Source: Rhodanobacter sp. C01 (GTDB taxonomy: Bacteria; Pseudomonadota; Gammaproteobacteria; Xanthomonadales; Rhodanobacteraceae). From it: a DNA stretch of 64,000 nt. The notes below the pieces were generated by a model. That model had not been told where the DNA came from, ran no database searches, and was given only the letters and a program-made list of their open reading frames with translations. Each line of letters starts with the position of its first letter. Position 1 is the first letter of the stretch. Below are positions 17,442 to 31,320 of the stretch, one piece after another. The stretch covers positions 24,826 through 88,825 of the forward strand of contig NZ_MUNR01000003.1 of the NCBI RefSeq assembly GCF_002001045.1. Direction: 5' to 3'. The position numbers were made by a program, and so were the translations under genes.

Positions 17442-18005
17442 ATGGACGGACTCGCACTGAGAAACGGCATCGGCTTCTTCAAGCGCCTGCTCGGCAGCGG
17501 CGCTGACGGGGTGCGGGCGGATTCGCGGCTGCAGACGGCATCGGGGTCCCGCATGCTGGTGGTAGACGATTCGCCGACGATCTGCGCCGTGCTGGGCAAG
17601 ATGCTTGGCCAGGATGGCTACGCCGTGAGCAAGGCACTCGACGGCGAGAGCGCGATCGAGCTGGCGCGCAGCGAGCTGCCGTCGCTGATCTTCCTGGATA
17701 TCGTGCTGCCCGGCATCAACGGGTTCGCCGTGCTGCGCGCACTGCGCCACGACGAGCTGACCCGGCATATCCCGATCGTGATGATCAGCGGCAATCCGCA
17801 GGCCACCGAACAGTTCTACGCGCAGCGTTTCGGTGCCGACGACTTCATCAGGAAGCCGTTCGGCCGCGCCGATGTGGCTGCCAGCATCGACCAGCTGGTC
17901 CGCTCCGGGCGCCTGGCCGCACGCGATGTTGCGTTCGAACGGATGCTCGCAGTGGCCATGTTGCAAGATGCCAAGCCGAGCACCGTGCCGAGCCTGGCCA
18001 CCTGA
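17442..18005 (+). CDS. CheY-like response regulator (paralogue 2)
   Basis: 187 residues, with GGAGG five bases before ATG 17442. The receiver domain (about 35-155) has D42-D43 (VVDDSPT), phospho-acceptor D86 (IFLDIVLPG), S116 and K138 (FIRKPFG). It matches the regulator at 16039-16632 along most of its length, including long identical blocks (GFAVLRALR, IPIVMISGN, QATEQFY), and shares the N-terminal F(F/L)KRLLGS motif, but its C-terminal tail is unlike. The pair looks like a gene duplication interrupted by hslR. It has no output domain, so it should act by binding a partner. Confidence 0.88.
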   Translation: MDGLALRNGIGFFKRLLGSGADGVRADSRLQTASGSRMLVVDDSPTICAVLGKMLGQDGYAVSKALDGESAIELARSELPSLIFLDIVLPGINGFAVLRALRHDELTRHIPIVMISGNPQATEQFYAQRFGADDFIRKPFGRADVAASIDQLVRSGRLAARDVAFERMLAVAMLQDAKPSTVPSLAT

Positions 18006-18034
18006 GCGAGACGCGAGCTTCAAAGTTCGCTAAC

Positions 18035-18071
18035 CTCGACCTGGTCTGGAATAACCAGATGCCAGGTCGAG
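18035..18071. terminator. Hairpin between response regulator and katG ends
   Basis: Long inverted repeat, left arm 18035-18049 (CTCGACCTGGTCTGG) and right arm 18055-18071, with one two-base bulge, in the gap between convergent genes. No clear U-run, but the size of the stem makes a bidirectional terminator likely. Confidence 0.5.
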
Positions 18072-18110
18072 CATGCTCGCCACAAGATCCCCAGGATCTA
18101 TTCTCCGGGG

Positions 18111-20956
<2,846 letters not shown>

Positions 20957-21316
20957 ATGAATACAAAGACGGCTTTCCGCTTCAGCCTGATGGGTCTGCT
21001 GGTATCCGCCGCGTTCGCTTCGGGCGCGGTCATGGCGCAGGCGACGCCTGATGCCACGGTGCCGGGCCACCCGCGGGTCAACGAGGTCAACAAGCGCCTG
21101 GACAACCAGCAGAATCGTATCCAGAACGGCGTGGCTGGTGGCCAGGTCAACGCCAAGCAGGAAGCGCGCGACGAAAAGCATGACTCCAATATCGCGCAGC
21201 GCGAAAGCGCCGACGAGGCCAAGCACAACGGCCATCTCACCAAACAGGAACAGCGCAACCTGAACAAGTCCGAGAACAAGAACAGCAAGCGCATCCATCG
21301 TCAGCGGACAAATTGA
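20957..21316 (+). CDS. Small secreted, highly charged protein of unknown function
   Basis: 119 residues from ATG 20957 (GAGG nine bases upstream). A signal peptide (FRFSLMGLLVSAAFASGAVMAQ) precedes a charged, Gln/Asn/Lys-rich mature part (HPRVNEVNKRLDNQQNRIQNGVAGGQVNAKQEARDE and onward) predicted to be long helices. Similar small periplasmic proteins with HPRVNEVNxRLxNQxxRIxxG occur in many proteobacteria and have no assigned role. A strong hairpin (21361-21386) follows the stop. Not in an operon. Confidence 0.75.
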   Translation: MNTKTAFRFSLMGLLVSAAFASGAVMAQATPDATVPGHPRVNEVNKRLDNQQNRIQNGVAGGQVNAKQEARDEKHDSNIAQRESADEAKHNGHLTKQEQRNLNKSENKNSKRIHRQRTN

Positions 21317-21360
21317 TCGAGTTGTTGCACCTGGCACGCGACATAATGTGCTGACCGGAA

Positions 21361-21386
21361 GCCTCCCCGTGCTTGCACGGGGAGGC
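21361..21386 (+). terminator. GC-rich terminator hairpin
   Basis: Perfect 11-bp stem GCCTCCCCGTG/CACGGGGAGGC (21361-21371, 21376-21386) with a CTTG tetraloop, 45 bases after the small secreted-protein gene. The following TTCGTCGCT has few U residues, so termination may be partial. Confidence 0.6.
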
Positions 21387-21548
21387 TTCGTCGCTATGGT
21401 GGTCAAATGCCTTCCGTCAGCTCGATAGACGGATGTGTTGGGCGGGTCATCCTGTCTGAGTCTGATGCGTTCGAGTGAGTCGGTGCGCCGTCTCGCGTGC
21501 AGGCCCTCCGGATGTTCACCACACGACCCCGACAAAGCGGAGTTTTGT

Positions 21549-22460
21549 TTGCGCATACCTCGGACAAACGGTTTCCTGCTTGTGCTTTGCATGGCGTTAT
21601 TGCTGAGCAGTTGCCATGGCGCGCTCTTTGCGGGGCTCAACACGACGGACGAGCAACGCGGCATCACGGCCGAACGCAATATCGTGTTCGATGCTTCGCA
21701 TCATCTCGCGCTGGATATCTATCGGCCCGCCAATGCCGGAGAGGCACCCATCGTGGTCTTCTTCTATGGAGGGGACTGGACCCACGGCAAGCGCCAGTGG
21801 TACCGGTTCGTGGGCGCCGCGCTGGCCTCGCACGGCGTGATCGTGGTGATTCCGGACTATCGCAAATACCCCAGGGTGAAGATGGATGGATTCATGCATG
21901 ATGCCGCGCACGCAGTGGCATGGGTGCACGATCACGCCAGGCAGATCGGTGGCGATGCACGCGACATCTTCGTCATGGGCCATTCGTCGGGAGGTCAGAT
22001 CGCCGCGCTGCTTGCGACCGATCCCGCCTGGCTCAGGGCCGATGGCATGAAGTCGGGTGATCTGGCCGGCTTCATCGGACTGGCGGGCGTCTACGACTTC
22101 GTGCCGATCGCCAAGAAGGAAAAGGACATGATCGGCATGTTCGGCAGGACTACGGCCGAGCAGCGACGGGCACAGCCCATCTCGTACGTCCATGGCGCCG
22201 AGCCGCCGATGTTGCTGCTGCATGGAACGGCAGATCGCGAAGTCACACCGTCGAACAGCAAGTCGCTGGCGCAGGCGATGAGGGCCCAGCGCGAAGACGT
22301 GAGCCTGAAGCTTTATCCGGACATCGGCCACCTGGGATTGCTGTTTTCGATATCGCGACCGCTGCGCGAGCACGCACCGACGCTGGATGACGTGCTGGTG
22401 TTCATCCATGCGCACGAGAAAGACGGTGTGAGCGATGCGGTGCATCTCACCTCGTCGTAG
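21549..22460 (+). CDS. Alpha/beta hydrolase, lipoprotein esterase
   Basis: 303 residues if translation begins at TTG 21549, preceded by GGAG at six bases; this start gives a proper lipoprotein signal (NGFLLVLCMALLLSSC, lipobox LSSC). ATGs at 21435 and 21465 in the same frame give non-signal N-terminal extensions. The catalytic domain is of the HSL/BD-FAE type: the oxyanion-region motif HG replaced by FYGGDW, the nucleophile elbow GHSSGGQ, the acid in HGTADREV and the histidine in DIGHLGL. The substrate is likely a short acyl or carbohydrate ester. It is anchored to the outer or inner membrane by its lipid; the gene is convergent with mutS. Confidence 0.8.
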   Translation: MRIPRTNGFLLVLCMALLLSSCHGALFAGLNTTDEQRGITAERNIVFDASHHLALDIYRPANAGEAPIVVFFYGGDWTHGKRQWYRFVGAALASHGVIVVIPDYRKYPRVKMDGFMHDAAHAVAWVHDHARQIGGDARDIFVMGHSSGGQIAALLATDPAWLRADGMKSGDLAGFIGLAGVYDFVPIAKKEKDMIGMFGRTTAEQRRAQPISYVHGAEPPMLLLHGTADREVTPSNSKSLAQAMRAQREDVSLKLYPDIGHLGLLFSISRPLREHAPTLDDVLVFIHAHEKDGVSDAVHLTSS

Positions 22461-22515
22461 GAGGTCCCGGAGAGGCCGACCTGGCGATGGCTTGGAAGCG
22501 AAACCCGCAGTGAAC

Positions 22516-25092
22516 TCAGGTTAGCGATTTCAGCCGGTACAGCGCTTCCAACGCCTCACGCGGAGTCAGCGCATCCGGATCGATCCCGTCCAGTGCACGC
22601 TCCATCGCCGAGGGTTGCGCCGGTGTGAACAGGCCAAGTTGCAGCGAGGTCTCGGTTGCAGGCCTGGCTGCCGATGCATGGTTGTGCATGCCACGCTCCA
22701 GCTCGGTCAGCGTGCGTCGTGCATCGGCGATCACTGACTTCGGCAGGCCAGCCAGCGCCGCTACCTGCAGACCGAAGCTGCGGTTCGCGGGGCCATCCTT
22801 CACAGCATGCATGAACACCAGTTGCTCGCCGTATTCGACCGCGTCGAGATGCACGTTGGCGATAGCCGTGTACTCGCCGGCCAGCTCGGTGAGTTCGAAA
22901 TAATGGGTGGCGAACAGCGTGTAGGCGCGGCTGTTGCGCGCCAGATGCACAGCGGCAGCGCGTGCGAGTGAAAGTCCGTCGTAGGTGCTGGTGCCACGGC
23001 CAACTTCGTCCATCAGTACCAGGCTGTGCTCGGTCGCGTTGTGCAGGATGTTCGCCGTTTCGCTCATTTCCACCATGAAGGTGGACTGGCCACGCGAGAG
23101 GTCGTCGCCGGCACCGATGCGGGTGAAGATGCGGTCAATCGGACCGATGACGGCATGTGATGCCGGTACATAGCTGCCGATATGCGCGAGCAGAACGATC
23201 AATGCGTTCTGCCGCATGTAGGTCGATTTGCCGCCCATGTTCGGGCCGGTGATGACCAGCATGCGGCGGGCGTCGCCGAGCGCGAGGTCGTTCGGCTCGA
23301 ACGGTTCGTCGCGCACCTTTTCCACCACCGGATGACGGCCACGTTCGATCGTTATGCCGGGCTCATCGGTGAGTTCCGGAGCGGTCCAGTCCAGCGCCTC
23401 GGCCCGCTCGGCCAGGGTGGCGAGCACGTCGAGTTCCGCCATCGCGGCGGCGGCTGTCTTCAGTGGTTCGAGTTTCCCGGTCAACGTGTCGAGCAGTGCC
23501 TCGTACAGCGCGCGTTCGCGCATCAGCGAACGCTCCTTAGCCGACAGCACCTTGTCCTCGAAGGTCTTCAGTTCCTCGGTGATGTAACGCTCTGCATTCT
23601 TGGTGGTCTGCCGGCGCGTGTAGTGCGTGGGCGCCTTGTCCGACTGCGCCTTGGTGATCTCGATGTAGTAGCCGTGCACGCGGTTGTAGCCCACCTTGAG
23701 CGTGCTGATGCCGCTGGCGGCTTTCTCTCGCTCCTCCAGTTCGACCAGATACTGGTCGGCGTGGGTGGACAGGCGGCGCAGCTCGTCGAGTTCGGCGTCG
23801 TAACCGTCGGCGACCACACCGCCATCGCGCTGCAGTACCGGCGGCTGCGCCACGATCGCGCGGGCGAGCAAGGTGGCACTGTCGGCGTGATCGCCGATGC
23901 GTTCGACCAGCGCATGCAATAGCGGGCTGTCCAGCGCGGCAATCTGTTCGCGCAACACCGGCGCGGCAGCGAGGCCATCGCGCAAGGTGGACAGATCGCG
24001 CGGTCGTGCCGAGCGCAGCGCGACGCGGGCGAGAATGCGTTCCAGGTCGCCGATGCCGCGCAACTGTTCGCGCAACGCGTCATAGCGGCGGCTGTCGATC
24101 AGGGTGCCGATCGCCTGATGGCGACGGCGCAGCAGTTCGCGCGAACGCAGCGGGCGATTCAGCCAGCGGCGCAGCAGGCGCGCGCCCATCGGTGTCACGG
24201 TCTCGTCGAGCACGCCGAGCAGGGTATGTTCGGTGCGGCCGCTTGGATGCGTATCCAGCTCCAGGTTGCGTCGCGTTGCGGCGTCCAGCGCGATCGTCTC
24301 GCTGGCGCTCTCCACTGCCATGCCGGTGAGGTGCGGTAGCGCACTCTTCTGGGTTTCCTCGACATAGCCGAGCAGACAGCCGGCCGCGGCGGTGGCGAGC
24401 GGCAGGTTGTCCACACCGAAGCCGCCGAGGTCGCGGGTGCCGAAGAAGCGGTTGAGCTCGCGCTTGGCCGCATCGCTGTCGAAGTGCCAGGGTGGCCGCT
24501 TGCGCAGGCCCGGCAGGCTGCTGACGAGTTTTGGCCAGACGACACTTTCGTCGACCAGGGTTTCGGCAGGCTGCAATCGGGCCAGTTCGGCGGCGAGTGC
24601 TTCGGCATGTGGCACTTCGCTGAGCAGAAAGCGGCCGCTGGACAGGTCGACCCAGGCGAGACCGTACGCACCATTCGATCCTGCCGCGATCGCCAGCAGC
24701 AGATTGTCGCGGCGCTCCTCCAGCAGTGCCGCATCGGTCACCGTGCCAGGCGTGACGATGCGCACCACCTTGCGTTCGACGATGCCCTTGGCCAGCGCCG
24801 GGTCACCCATCTGCTCGCAGATGGCCACCGATTCGCCGAGGCGCACGAGCCGCGCCAGATAATTCTCGGCCGCGTGATACGGCACGCCAGCCATCGGAAT
24901 CGGCGCACCTCCCGACTGCCCGCGCTGGGTCAGCGTGATGTCGAGCAGCCGTGCTGCCTTGCGCGCGTCGTCATAGAACAGCTCGTAGAAATCGCCCATG
25001 CGGAAGAACAGCAATACCTCGGGGTACTCGGCCTTGGCCGTGAGGTATTGGCGCATGAACGGGGTGTGCTGGGAGAGATCGTCGTGGCTCAT
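22516..25092 (-). CDS. mutS: DNA mismatch repair protein MutS
   Basis: 858 residues from the ATG at 25092 (MSHDDLSQH). All domains are present: mismatch-recognition domain I ([35 protein letters not shown] with the mismatch-wedging Phe-x-Glu), connector, core/clamp helices, and the ATPase with Walker [16 protein letters not shown], then [14 protein letters not shown] (ABC signature region), [16 protein letters not shown] (Walker B) and ATHYFEL. Recognises mispairs and recruits MutL. Length is standard and no defect is visible. Confidence 0.97.
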   Translation of the reverse strand: MSHDDLSQHTPFMRQYLTAKAEYPEVLLFFRMGDFYELFYDDARKAARLLDITLTQRGQSGGAPIPMAGVPYHAAENYLARLVRLGESVAICEQMGDPALAKGIVERKVVRIVTPGTVTDAALLEERRDNLLLAIAAGSNGAYGLAWVDLSSGRFLLSEVPHAEALAAELARLQPAETLVDESVVWPKLVSSLPGLRKRPPWHFDSDAAKRELNRFFGTRDLGGFGVDNLPLATAAAGCLLGYVEETQKSALPHLTGMAVESASETIALDAATRRNLELDTHPSGRTEHTLLGVLDETVTPMGARLLRRWLNRPLRSRELLRRRHQAIGTLIDSRRYDALREQLRGIGDLERILARVALRSARPRDLSTLRDGLAAAPVLREQIAALDSPLLHALVERIGDHADSATLLARAIVAQPPVLQRDGGVVADGYDAELDELRRLSTHADQYLVELEEREKAASGISTLKVGYNRVHGYYIEITKAQSDKAPTHYTRRQTTKNAERYITEELKTFEDKVLSAKERSLMRERALYEALLDTLTGKLEPLKTAAAAMAELDVLATLAERAEALDWTAPELTDEPGITIERGRHPVVEKVRDEPFEPNDLALGDARRMLVITGPNMGGKSTYMRQNALIVLLAHIGSYVPASHAVIGPIDRIFTRIGAGDDLSRGQSTFMVEMSETANILHNATEHSLVLMDEVGRGTSTYDGLSLARAAAVHLARNSRAYTLFATHYFELTELAGEYTAIANVHLDAVEYGEQLVFMHAVKDGPANRSFGLQVAALAGLPKSVIADARRTLTELERGMHNHASAARPATETSLQLGLFTPAQPSAMERALDGIDPDALTPREALEALYRLKSLT

Positions 25093-25181
25093 GCAATGCA
25101 AGTCTTGGCGTAGTCGCGTGGAACGGGTAGAACGGTGCCCTTGCGCGTGACGCAAGGTGCATTCAAGTTCGGGAGTCTCGC

Positions 25182-25691
25182 ATGGAGTTGTTGTCCGTTC
25201 CTACCGATGCCGAGTTGCTGGCGCTTGCCGCCGAGGTCGCGACCGAAGTGCAACGGTGCCGGTTGATGCTGGTCACGGCCGAATCCTGCACGGGTGGCTG
25301 GCTGGCCAAGACGCTGACCGACCTGCCTGGCAGCTCGGCCTGGTTCGACGCGGGCATGGTGACCTACAGCTACGAAGCCAAGGAGGCATTGCTTGGGGTC
25401 AATCCACGCACGCTCGAACACACCGGTGCGGTCAGCGAGGAAACCGTGCTGGAGATGGTTTCCGGTGCACTGGCGCGCTTCGGTGCTGGCGTGGCGGTGG
25501 CGGTGACCGGTATTGCCGGGCCATCCGGCGGTACGCCGGGCAAGCCGGTTGGTACGGTGTGGGTCGGCTGGAAGCGTCGTGGCGGTTACGGGCACGCGCG
25601 AATGTTCCACTTTCCGGGTGATCGAGAAGCCGTTCGGCGGCAGACGGTGGCCGCGGCGCTCATCGGTTTGCGGAAAACCCTGACCGAGTGA
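25182..25691 (+). CDS. pncC: Nicotinamide-nucleotide amidohydrolase, CinA C-terminal type
   Basis: 169 residues, divergent from mutS and upstream of recA. It matches the stand-alone CinA C-terminal domain: [21 protein letters not shown] (nucleophile Ser), [29 protein letters not shown] and [24 protein letters not shown]. PncC deamidates nicotinamide mononucleotide to nicotinate mononucleotide, recycling pyridine nucleotides. The link cinA/pncC-recA is widespread in bacteria; an SOS or competence link is implied by position only. Confidence 0.93.
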   Translation: MELLSVPTDAELLALAAEVATEVQRCRLMLVTAESCTGGWLAKTLTDLPGSSAWFDAGMVTYSYEAKEALLGVNPRTLEHTGAVSEETVLEMVSGALARFGAGVAVAVTGIAGPSGGTPGKPVGTVWVGWKRRGGYGHARMFHFPGDREAVRRQTVAAALIGLRKTLTE

Positions 25692-25828
25692 GGCGCCACC
25701 TGCTGCCAGACCGGCTTGACCGGTATGGGATACTGGCCGCATTGCAGCCGATCATCCCTTGATCGCAGCCCGTGAGACCCGATCCGGGCATCATGCACCC
25801 CATTCACAGCCCAACCGGATACAAGACG

Positions 25829-26866
<1,038 letters not shown>

Positions 26867-26898
26867 TTCGTGCCCGTTCGTGATTCATTGCAGGAGAC

Positions 26899-26921
26899 AT
26901 GGCCCGGCTTGTCCGGGCCAT
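26899..26921 (+). terminator. Hairpin between recA and recX
   Basis: Nine-bp stem ATGGCCCGG/CCGGGCCAT (26899-26907 and 26913-26921) with a CTTGT loop, 32 bases after the recA stop. There is no U-run. A partial terminator here would lower recX relative to recA, as is known in E. coli. The ATG in the stem opens the recX frame but is a poor start. Confidence 0.5.
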
Positions 26922-26937
26922 GTCCGTTTGCGTGACC

Positions 26938-27474
26938 ATGAAGCGCGTTCCCGGCAAGGACAGGGACCAGCCCGGCGGCAATCAAGCCAACGGGGATCGG
27001 CCGGCCAAGCCGAAGCGCAGCGCCTACGACAAGGCGCTGGGCCTGCTGGCCCGTCGCGAGCATTCGCGGCGCGAGCTGAAGACCAAGCTCCGCCAGGGCG
27101 GCTACGAGGGCGAGGAAACCGGCGCCGCGCTGGACCGCCTCGGCGAACAGCACTACCAGGACGACGATCGTTTTGCGGAAGTGCTGCTGCGCAGCCGGAT
27201 TACGCAGGGTTATGGCCCGGTGCGCCTGCGCGTGGAGCTGAAGAGTCACGGGCTGGCCGATGCCCGGATTCGCGAGTTGCTGGACGCGGCCGAGGTCGAC
27301 TGGGAGGCTTTGGCCGCTGCCCAGTTGCGCCGCCGCTATGGCGGTGCAGGCACCACGGACCCCGCCGAACGTGGCCGCCGGGCGCAATTCCTCTTGCGCC
27401 GCGGCTTTCCGGCCGCCACAGTACGGAGTGTTACCCACGCCGACGTGGACGACGCTGCCGACGATATCCCCTGA
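26938..27474 (+). CDS. recX: Regulatory protein RecX
   Basis: 178 residues from ATG 26938; an ATG at 26899 lies inside the recA-recX hairpin and only two bases after AGGAG, so it is not preferred. Typical RecX three-helix repeats: [57 protein letters not shown] and [26 protein letters not shown]. RecX binds inside the RecA filament groove and blocks its extension. Cotranscription with recA through the hairpin is likely. Confidence 0.93.
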   Translation: MKRVPGKDRDQPGGNQANGDRPAKPKRSAYDKALGLLARREHSRRELKTKLRQGGYEGEETGAALDRLGEQHYQDDDRFAEVLLRSRITQGYGPVRLRVELKSHGLADARIRELLDAAEVDWEALAAAQLRRRYGGAGTTDPAERGRRAQFLLRRGFPAATVRSVTHADVDDAADDIP

Positions 27475-27550
27475 AATCCATCGTCCGAGGATGATGGATG
27501 GACTGATCGCGGCGGTGCCGCCATGGCGTGGCCTTCTACCGCTTGCCGCC

Positions 27551-30202
27551 ATGACCCGCATGAAAACTGCCGAAATCCGCTCTGCCTTCCTCGATTATTT
27601 CCGTTCCAAGGACCACACCATCGTGCCGTCCAGCTCGCTGGTGCCGTCCAGCGACCCGACCTTGTTGTTCACCAACTCGGGCATGGTGCAGTTCAAGAAC
27701 GTGTTCCTCGGCAGCGAAAAACCTGGATACGTCCGGGCGGCGGACGTGCAGCGCTGCCTGCGTGCCGGTGGCAAGCACAACGACCTCGATGCCGTGGGTT
27801 ACACCGCGCGTCATCACACGTTCTTCGAGATGCTCGGCAACTGGTCGTTCGGCGATTACTTCAAGCGCGGCGCGATTCTCTACGCGTGGGAATTGCTGAC
27901 CAGCGTGTTCAAGCTGCCGGCCGACAAGCTGTGGGTCACCGTCTATCACACCGACGACGAGGCCTACGGCATCTGGAACAAGGAAGTCGGTGTTCCCGCA
28001 GAGCGCATCGTGCGCATCGGTGACAACAAGGGCGCACCGTTCGCCTCCGACAATTTCTGGCAGATGGCCGATACCGGTCCGTGCGGCCCGTGCACCGAGA
28101 TCTTCTTCGACCATGGCGCCGGGATCGCCGGTGGTCCGCCCGGTTCACCGGACGAGGACGGCGACCGTTACATCGAGATCTGGAACCTGGTGTTCATGCA
28201 GTTCGACCGCGCACCTGACGGCACGCTGAGTCCGCTGCCGGCGCCGTGCGTGGACACTGGCATGGGCCTGGAACGCCTCGCCGCCGTGCTGCAGCACGTG
28301 CATTCCAATTATGAGATCGATCTGTTCGCGCATCTGATCCGTGTGGCGGGTGAACTCACCAGTACAAAGGATCTGGCCAACAAGTCGCTGCGCGTGATCG
28401 CCGATCACATCCGCGCCTGTTCCTTCCTGATCGTTGATGGCGTGTTGCCTTCCAACGAAGGCCGCGGCTACGTGTTGCGCCGGATCATCCGCCGCGCGTT
28501 GCGGCATGGCTGGATGCTTGGAGTGCGTGGCGACTTTTTCTGGAAGATGGTCCAGCCGCTGGCCGAGGAAATGGGCGAGGCCTATCCCGAGTTGTCGGCC
28601 AAGCAGGCGTTCGTGGAGGATGCGCTGCGCACCGAGGAACAGCGTTTCGGCGAGACGCTGGAAAACGGCATGCGCTTGTTCGACGACATCGCCGATAAGA
28701 GCCGGGCAGGGAAATCAGGCAAGACCATCCCGGGTGTCGATGCGTTCCGCCTCTACGACACTTATGGTTTTCCGGTCGATCTCACGGCGGACATTGCGCG
28801 CGAGCGTGGCCTCGACGTGGACATGGTCGGTTTCGAGCAGGCCATGAACGAACAGCGCGAGCGTGCCCGTGCCGCCGGTCGCTTCGAGGCCAAGGGCCAG
28901 ATGCCGGCAGAGCTGGCCAGCCAGCTCAAGCCCACGGTCTTCCTCGGTTACGAGACGTTGCACGGCCAGAACGGCAAGGTGCTCGGCATTGTGCGTGGCG
29001 GCAAGCAGGTCGATCAGCTTGGCGAAGGCGAAGAAGGACTGGTGATCCTCGATCGCACGCCGTTCTATGCGGAGTCGGGCGGCCAGGTCGGTGATACCGG
29101 CGAGTTGCGCAATGCTGCGGGCCGTTTCGAAGTCGGCGACACGTTGAAAATGGGTGGTGTGTTTTTCGGCCATGCCGGCCGCTGGCACGGTACGCAGCCG
29201 CTGCGTACCGGTGATGTCGTCGAAGCCAGTGTGGATGCTGCACGTCGCCAGGCGATCGTGCTCAATCACTCGGCGACGCACCTGCTGCACGCCGCGTTGC
29301 GCGAAGTGTTGGGCGATCATGTCACGCAAAAGGGTTCGCTGGTGGCGCCGGAGCGTCTGCGTTTTGACTTTTCGCACTTCAAGCCGATGAGCCCCGACGA
29401 ACTGGCTCGGGTGGAGGCTATGGTGAATGCCGAGGTGCGTCGCAATGCGACCGCCGAAGTGCACAACATGGGCTACGACCAGGCAATCGAGTTCGGCGCG
29501 ATGGCCCTGTTCGGCGAGAAGTACGGCGACGAAGTGCGCGTGCTGAAGATGGGTGACTTCTCTACCGAGCTGTGCGGCGGCACCCACGTCGCTCGCACGG
29601 GTGACATCGGCCTGTTCAAGCTCGTCAGCGAGGCTGGCGTGGCCTCCGGCGTGCGTCGCATCGAGGCCGTCACCGGCGCGGGTGCGCTTGCTTACGTTGC
29701 CGATGAGGAGCGTCGCCTGGGCGAGCTGTCGCAACTGCTTTCGAGTAGTGGCGACGATGCCGTGGAGAAATTGCGCCAGCTGTTCGACAGGCAGAAGAAG
29801 CTCGAGCGCGAACTGGACTCGTTGCGCAGCAAGGCGGCGGGTTCCGCCACCGCGGATCTGGCTGGCTCCGCAAAGGATGTTGGCGGCATCAAGGTGGTTG
29901 CCGCGCGACTGGAAGGGCTGGATGCCAAGTCATTGCGCGACAGCGTGGACCAGCTCAAGCAGCAGCTCGGCGACTGCGTGATCCTGCTGGCGGGTGCGGC
30001 GGAAGGTCGCGTTTCGCTGATCGCCGGCGTGCATGGCAAGGCGCTTGGCCGGGTCAAGGCGGGCAACGTGGTGGCACATGTTGCCGCCCAGATCGACGGC
30101 AAGGGTGGTGGTCGTCCGGACATGGCCCAGGGTGGTGGCTTGGATGCGCCCAACCTGCCATCCGTCCTGTCGGAACTCCCTGACTGGATTTCAAGTCAGT
30201 GA
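27551..30202 (+). CDS. alaS: Alanyl-tRNA synthetase
   Basis: 883 residues from ATG 27551 (or ATG 27560). Class II synthetase: catalytic core with [18 protein letters not shown] and the ATP site, tRNA-recognition middle, editing domain with [16 protein letters not shown] and [13 protein letters not shown] zinc-binding residues, and the C-terminal oligomerisation domain ending RPDMAQGGG. Charges tRNA-Ala and clears Ser- and Gly-mischarged tRNA. It follows recX as usual in Xanthomonadales, and csrA lies 263 bases downstream. Confidence 0.98.
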   Translation: MTRMKTAEIRSAFLDYFRSKDHTIVPSSSLVPSSDPTLLFTNSGMVQFKNVFLGSEKPGYVRAADVQRCLRAGGKHNDLDAVGYTARHHTFFEMLGNWSFGDYFKRGAILYAWELLTSVFKLPADKLWVTVYHTDDEAYGIWNKEVGVPAERIVRIGDNKGAPFASDNFWQMADTGPCGPCTEIFFDHGAGIAGGPPGSPDEDGDRYIEIWNLVFMQFDRAPDGTLSPLPAPCVDTGMGLERLAAVLQHVHSNYEIDLFAHLIRVAGELTSTKDLANKSLRVIADHIRACSFLIVDGVLPSNEGRGYVLRRIIRRALRHGWMLGVRGDFFWKMVQPLAEEMGEAYPELSAKQAFVEDALRTEEQRFGETLENGMRLFDDIADKSRAGKSGKTIPGVDAFRLYDTYGFPVDLTADIARERGLDVDMVGFEQAMNEQRERARAAGRFEAKGQMPAELASQLKPTVFLGYETLHGQNGKVLGIVRGGKQVDQLGEGEEGLVILDRTPFYAESGGQVGDTGELRNAAGRFEVGDTLKMGGVFFGHAGRWHGTQPLRTGDVVEASVDAARRQAIVLNHSATHLLHAALREVLGDHVTQKGSLVAPERLRFDFSHFKPMSPDELARVEAMVNAEVRRNATAEVHNMGYDQAIEFGAMALFGEKYGDEVRVLKMGDFSTELCGGTHVARTGDIGLFKLVSEAGVASGVRRIEAVTGAGALAYVADEERRLGELSQLLSSSGDDAVEKLRQLFDRQKKLERELDSLRSKAAGSATADLAGSAKDVGGIKVVAARLEGLDAKSLRDSVDQLKQQLGDCVILLAGAAEGRVSLIAGVHGKALGRVKAGNVVAHVAAQIDGKGGGRPDMAQGGGLDAPNLPSVLSELPDWISSQ

Positions 30203-30465
30203 ATGCAGCCTGCATAGACCAATTGTCGCCACCTGAACGCATTGCACAGGGTAATCAGGCTCAGTTAGTATCGACGGAGTGTCGACGTCGCCGGTATGCG
30301 GTGGCATCGCCAGTCAGGACGCTCAGAAGGTGTTTTGGCTGTGAGCCGGGAAGGCGGTAGGGCCTTCGGCGGATCAATCGTCGAACTGTGGATGGATGGG
30401 CTCAGGGGTGAGGCGCCGTCGATTTGCAGGCCTGTGACCAACAGTAATTAATGGAGTAGGAAATC

Positions 30466-30669
30466 ATGTTGATTCTGACCCGCAGGGTCGGTGAAACCCT
30501 GATGATCGGCGACGAGGTGACCGTCACCGTTCTGGGCGTGAAGGGCAATCAGGTGCGTATCGGCATCAATGCGCCCAAGAACGTAGCCGTCCACCGCGAG
30601 GAAATCTACCAGCGGATCAAGGGCGAAAATGATGGCGGTAGCTCGCCGGAAGGTTCGGCCGAACACTGA
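30466..30669 (+). CDS. csrA: Carbon storage regulator CsrA
   Basis: 67 residues, matching CsrA over its length ([51 protein letters not shown]), with the extra C-terminal tail [18 protein letters not shown]-binding dimer that binds GGA motifs in mRNA leaders and controls carbon use, motility and biofilm. Its own leader has two GGA motifs just before the ATG (around 30453 and 30459), one of them forming the ribosome binding site, consistent with autoregulation. Standard position between alaS and tRNA-Ser. Confidence 0.97.
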   Translation: MLILTRRVGETLMIGDEVTVTVLGVKGNQVRIGINAPKNVAVHREEIYQRIKGENDGGSSPEGSAEH

Positions 30670-30745
30670 TCACGCATCGAGGACTTTACCTTGACCTCGC
30701 CGGTCAGTATCCTTGCCGGCTCCGCAGCAATGCGGGAAAGAACCC

Positions 30746-30838
30746 GGAGAGATGCCCGAGTGGCCGAAGGGGCTCCCCTGCTAAGGGAGTATAGGGTCAA
30801 AAGCCTTATCGAGGGTTCGAATCCCTCTCTCTCCGCCA
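30746..30838 (+). tRNA. tRNA-Ser(GCU)
   Basis: Complete tRNA with encoded CCA. Acceptor stem GGAGAGA/TCTCTCC, anticodon loop CTGCTAA giving anticodon GCU, long variable arm as in serine tRNAs, T arm GAGGG-TTCGAAT-CCCTC, discriminator G. The chromosomal backbone ends here: the DNA to the right is accessory, so the 3' end is a likely attachment site. An intrinsic terminator follows at 30851. Confidence 0.97.
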
Positions 30839-30850
30839 GATACGCAACTA

Positions 30851-30875
30851 AGCCCCTGAAATGCGGGGCTTTTTT
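30851..30875 (+). terminator. Intrinsic terminator of tRNA-Ser
   Basis: Stem AGCCCC/GGGGCT (30851-30856, 30865-30870) followed at once by TTTTT, ending 37 bases after the tRNA CCA. A standard rho-independent terminator for the csrA/tRNA-Ser transcript. Confidence 0.85.
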
Positions 30876-31263
30876 GTGGCTGAAATTTACCTACCCATGA
30901 TTTTACCCATGCCAAGGATGGCCTTTGGAAAGGTCGTTTCTGGACTGGTGAAGCGGATTCGATTTTCAGTCCTAGTCGCGAATCAAGGGTTGATACAGCC
31001 ACGTGCCGAGCTTCGCAAGGCCGAGTAGGAGACCCCAAAACCCTGCCGCATTTCGAGCCACTATTCAAGCAAGCGATATTGATCCTGGGTGAGCTGCGCC
31101 AGGTAACCCGATAGCTGATGGAAGTTTTGAGGCTGGTCAGCGTGTAGGTCGCGGACCTCATCGCGGTGACGGCAAATTAACGCGTCAGCATGGCGGGGAA
31201 GGGGCTCATGTGAACCCCGAATCCCCACATCTGTGGAGAGTTAGTGTTGCAAGACGAAACAAA

Positions 31264-31287
31264 AAAAACCGCCCTTGGGCGGTTTTT
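31264..31287. terminator. Strong bidirectional terminator
   Basis: Stem AAAAACCGCCC/GGGCGGTTTTT (31264-31274 and 31277-31287) around a TT turn, with A- and T-runs on both flanks. On the minus strand it lies just after the tRNA 3'-end remnant, exactly where a tRNA terminator would be, so it was probably once the terminator of that tRNA. Confidence 0.8.
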
Positions 31288-31292
31288 GAAGT

Positions 31293-31320
31293 TGGCGCGG
31301 GGGGAGGGAATCGAACCCTC
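31293..31320 (-). pseudogene. tRNA 3'-end remnant
   Basis: On the minus strand the sequence holds a canonical tRNA end: T arm GAGGG-TTCGATT-CCCTC (31304-31320), acceptor 3' half CCCCCGC (31297-31303), discriminator G and CCA (31293-31295). No anticodon arm, D arm or 5' acceptor (GCGGGGG expected) lies upstream, so this is a broken copy. The acceptor differs from the neighbouring tRNA-Ser, so it derives from another tRNA gene (Leu- or Ser-like). Such half-tRNAs are left by integration of mobile elements. Confidence 0.65.

Noticed and set aside
25720..25736. Imperfect dyad CCGGTAT-GGG-ATACTGG before recA as a LexA box
   Set aside because: One mismatch and no likeness to the palindrome at lexA2; chance cannot be excluded and no matching second site was found.
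30781..31161. A 126-codon frame on the minus strand over the end of tRNA-Ser
   Set aside because: Its GERGIRTLD sequence is the antisense translation of a serine tRNA, a well-known annotation artefact, and the rest has no family.
30839..31300. Expected integrase next to the tRNA attachment site
   Set aside because: No tyrosine-recombinase motifs (Arg, His-x-x-Arg, Tyr) or serine-recombinase start were found on either strand; an integrase may lie beyond the right edge.
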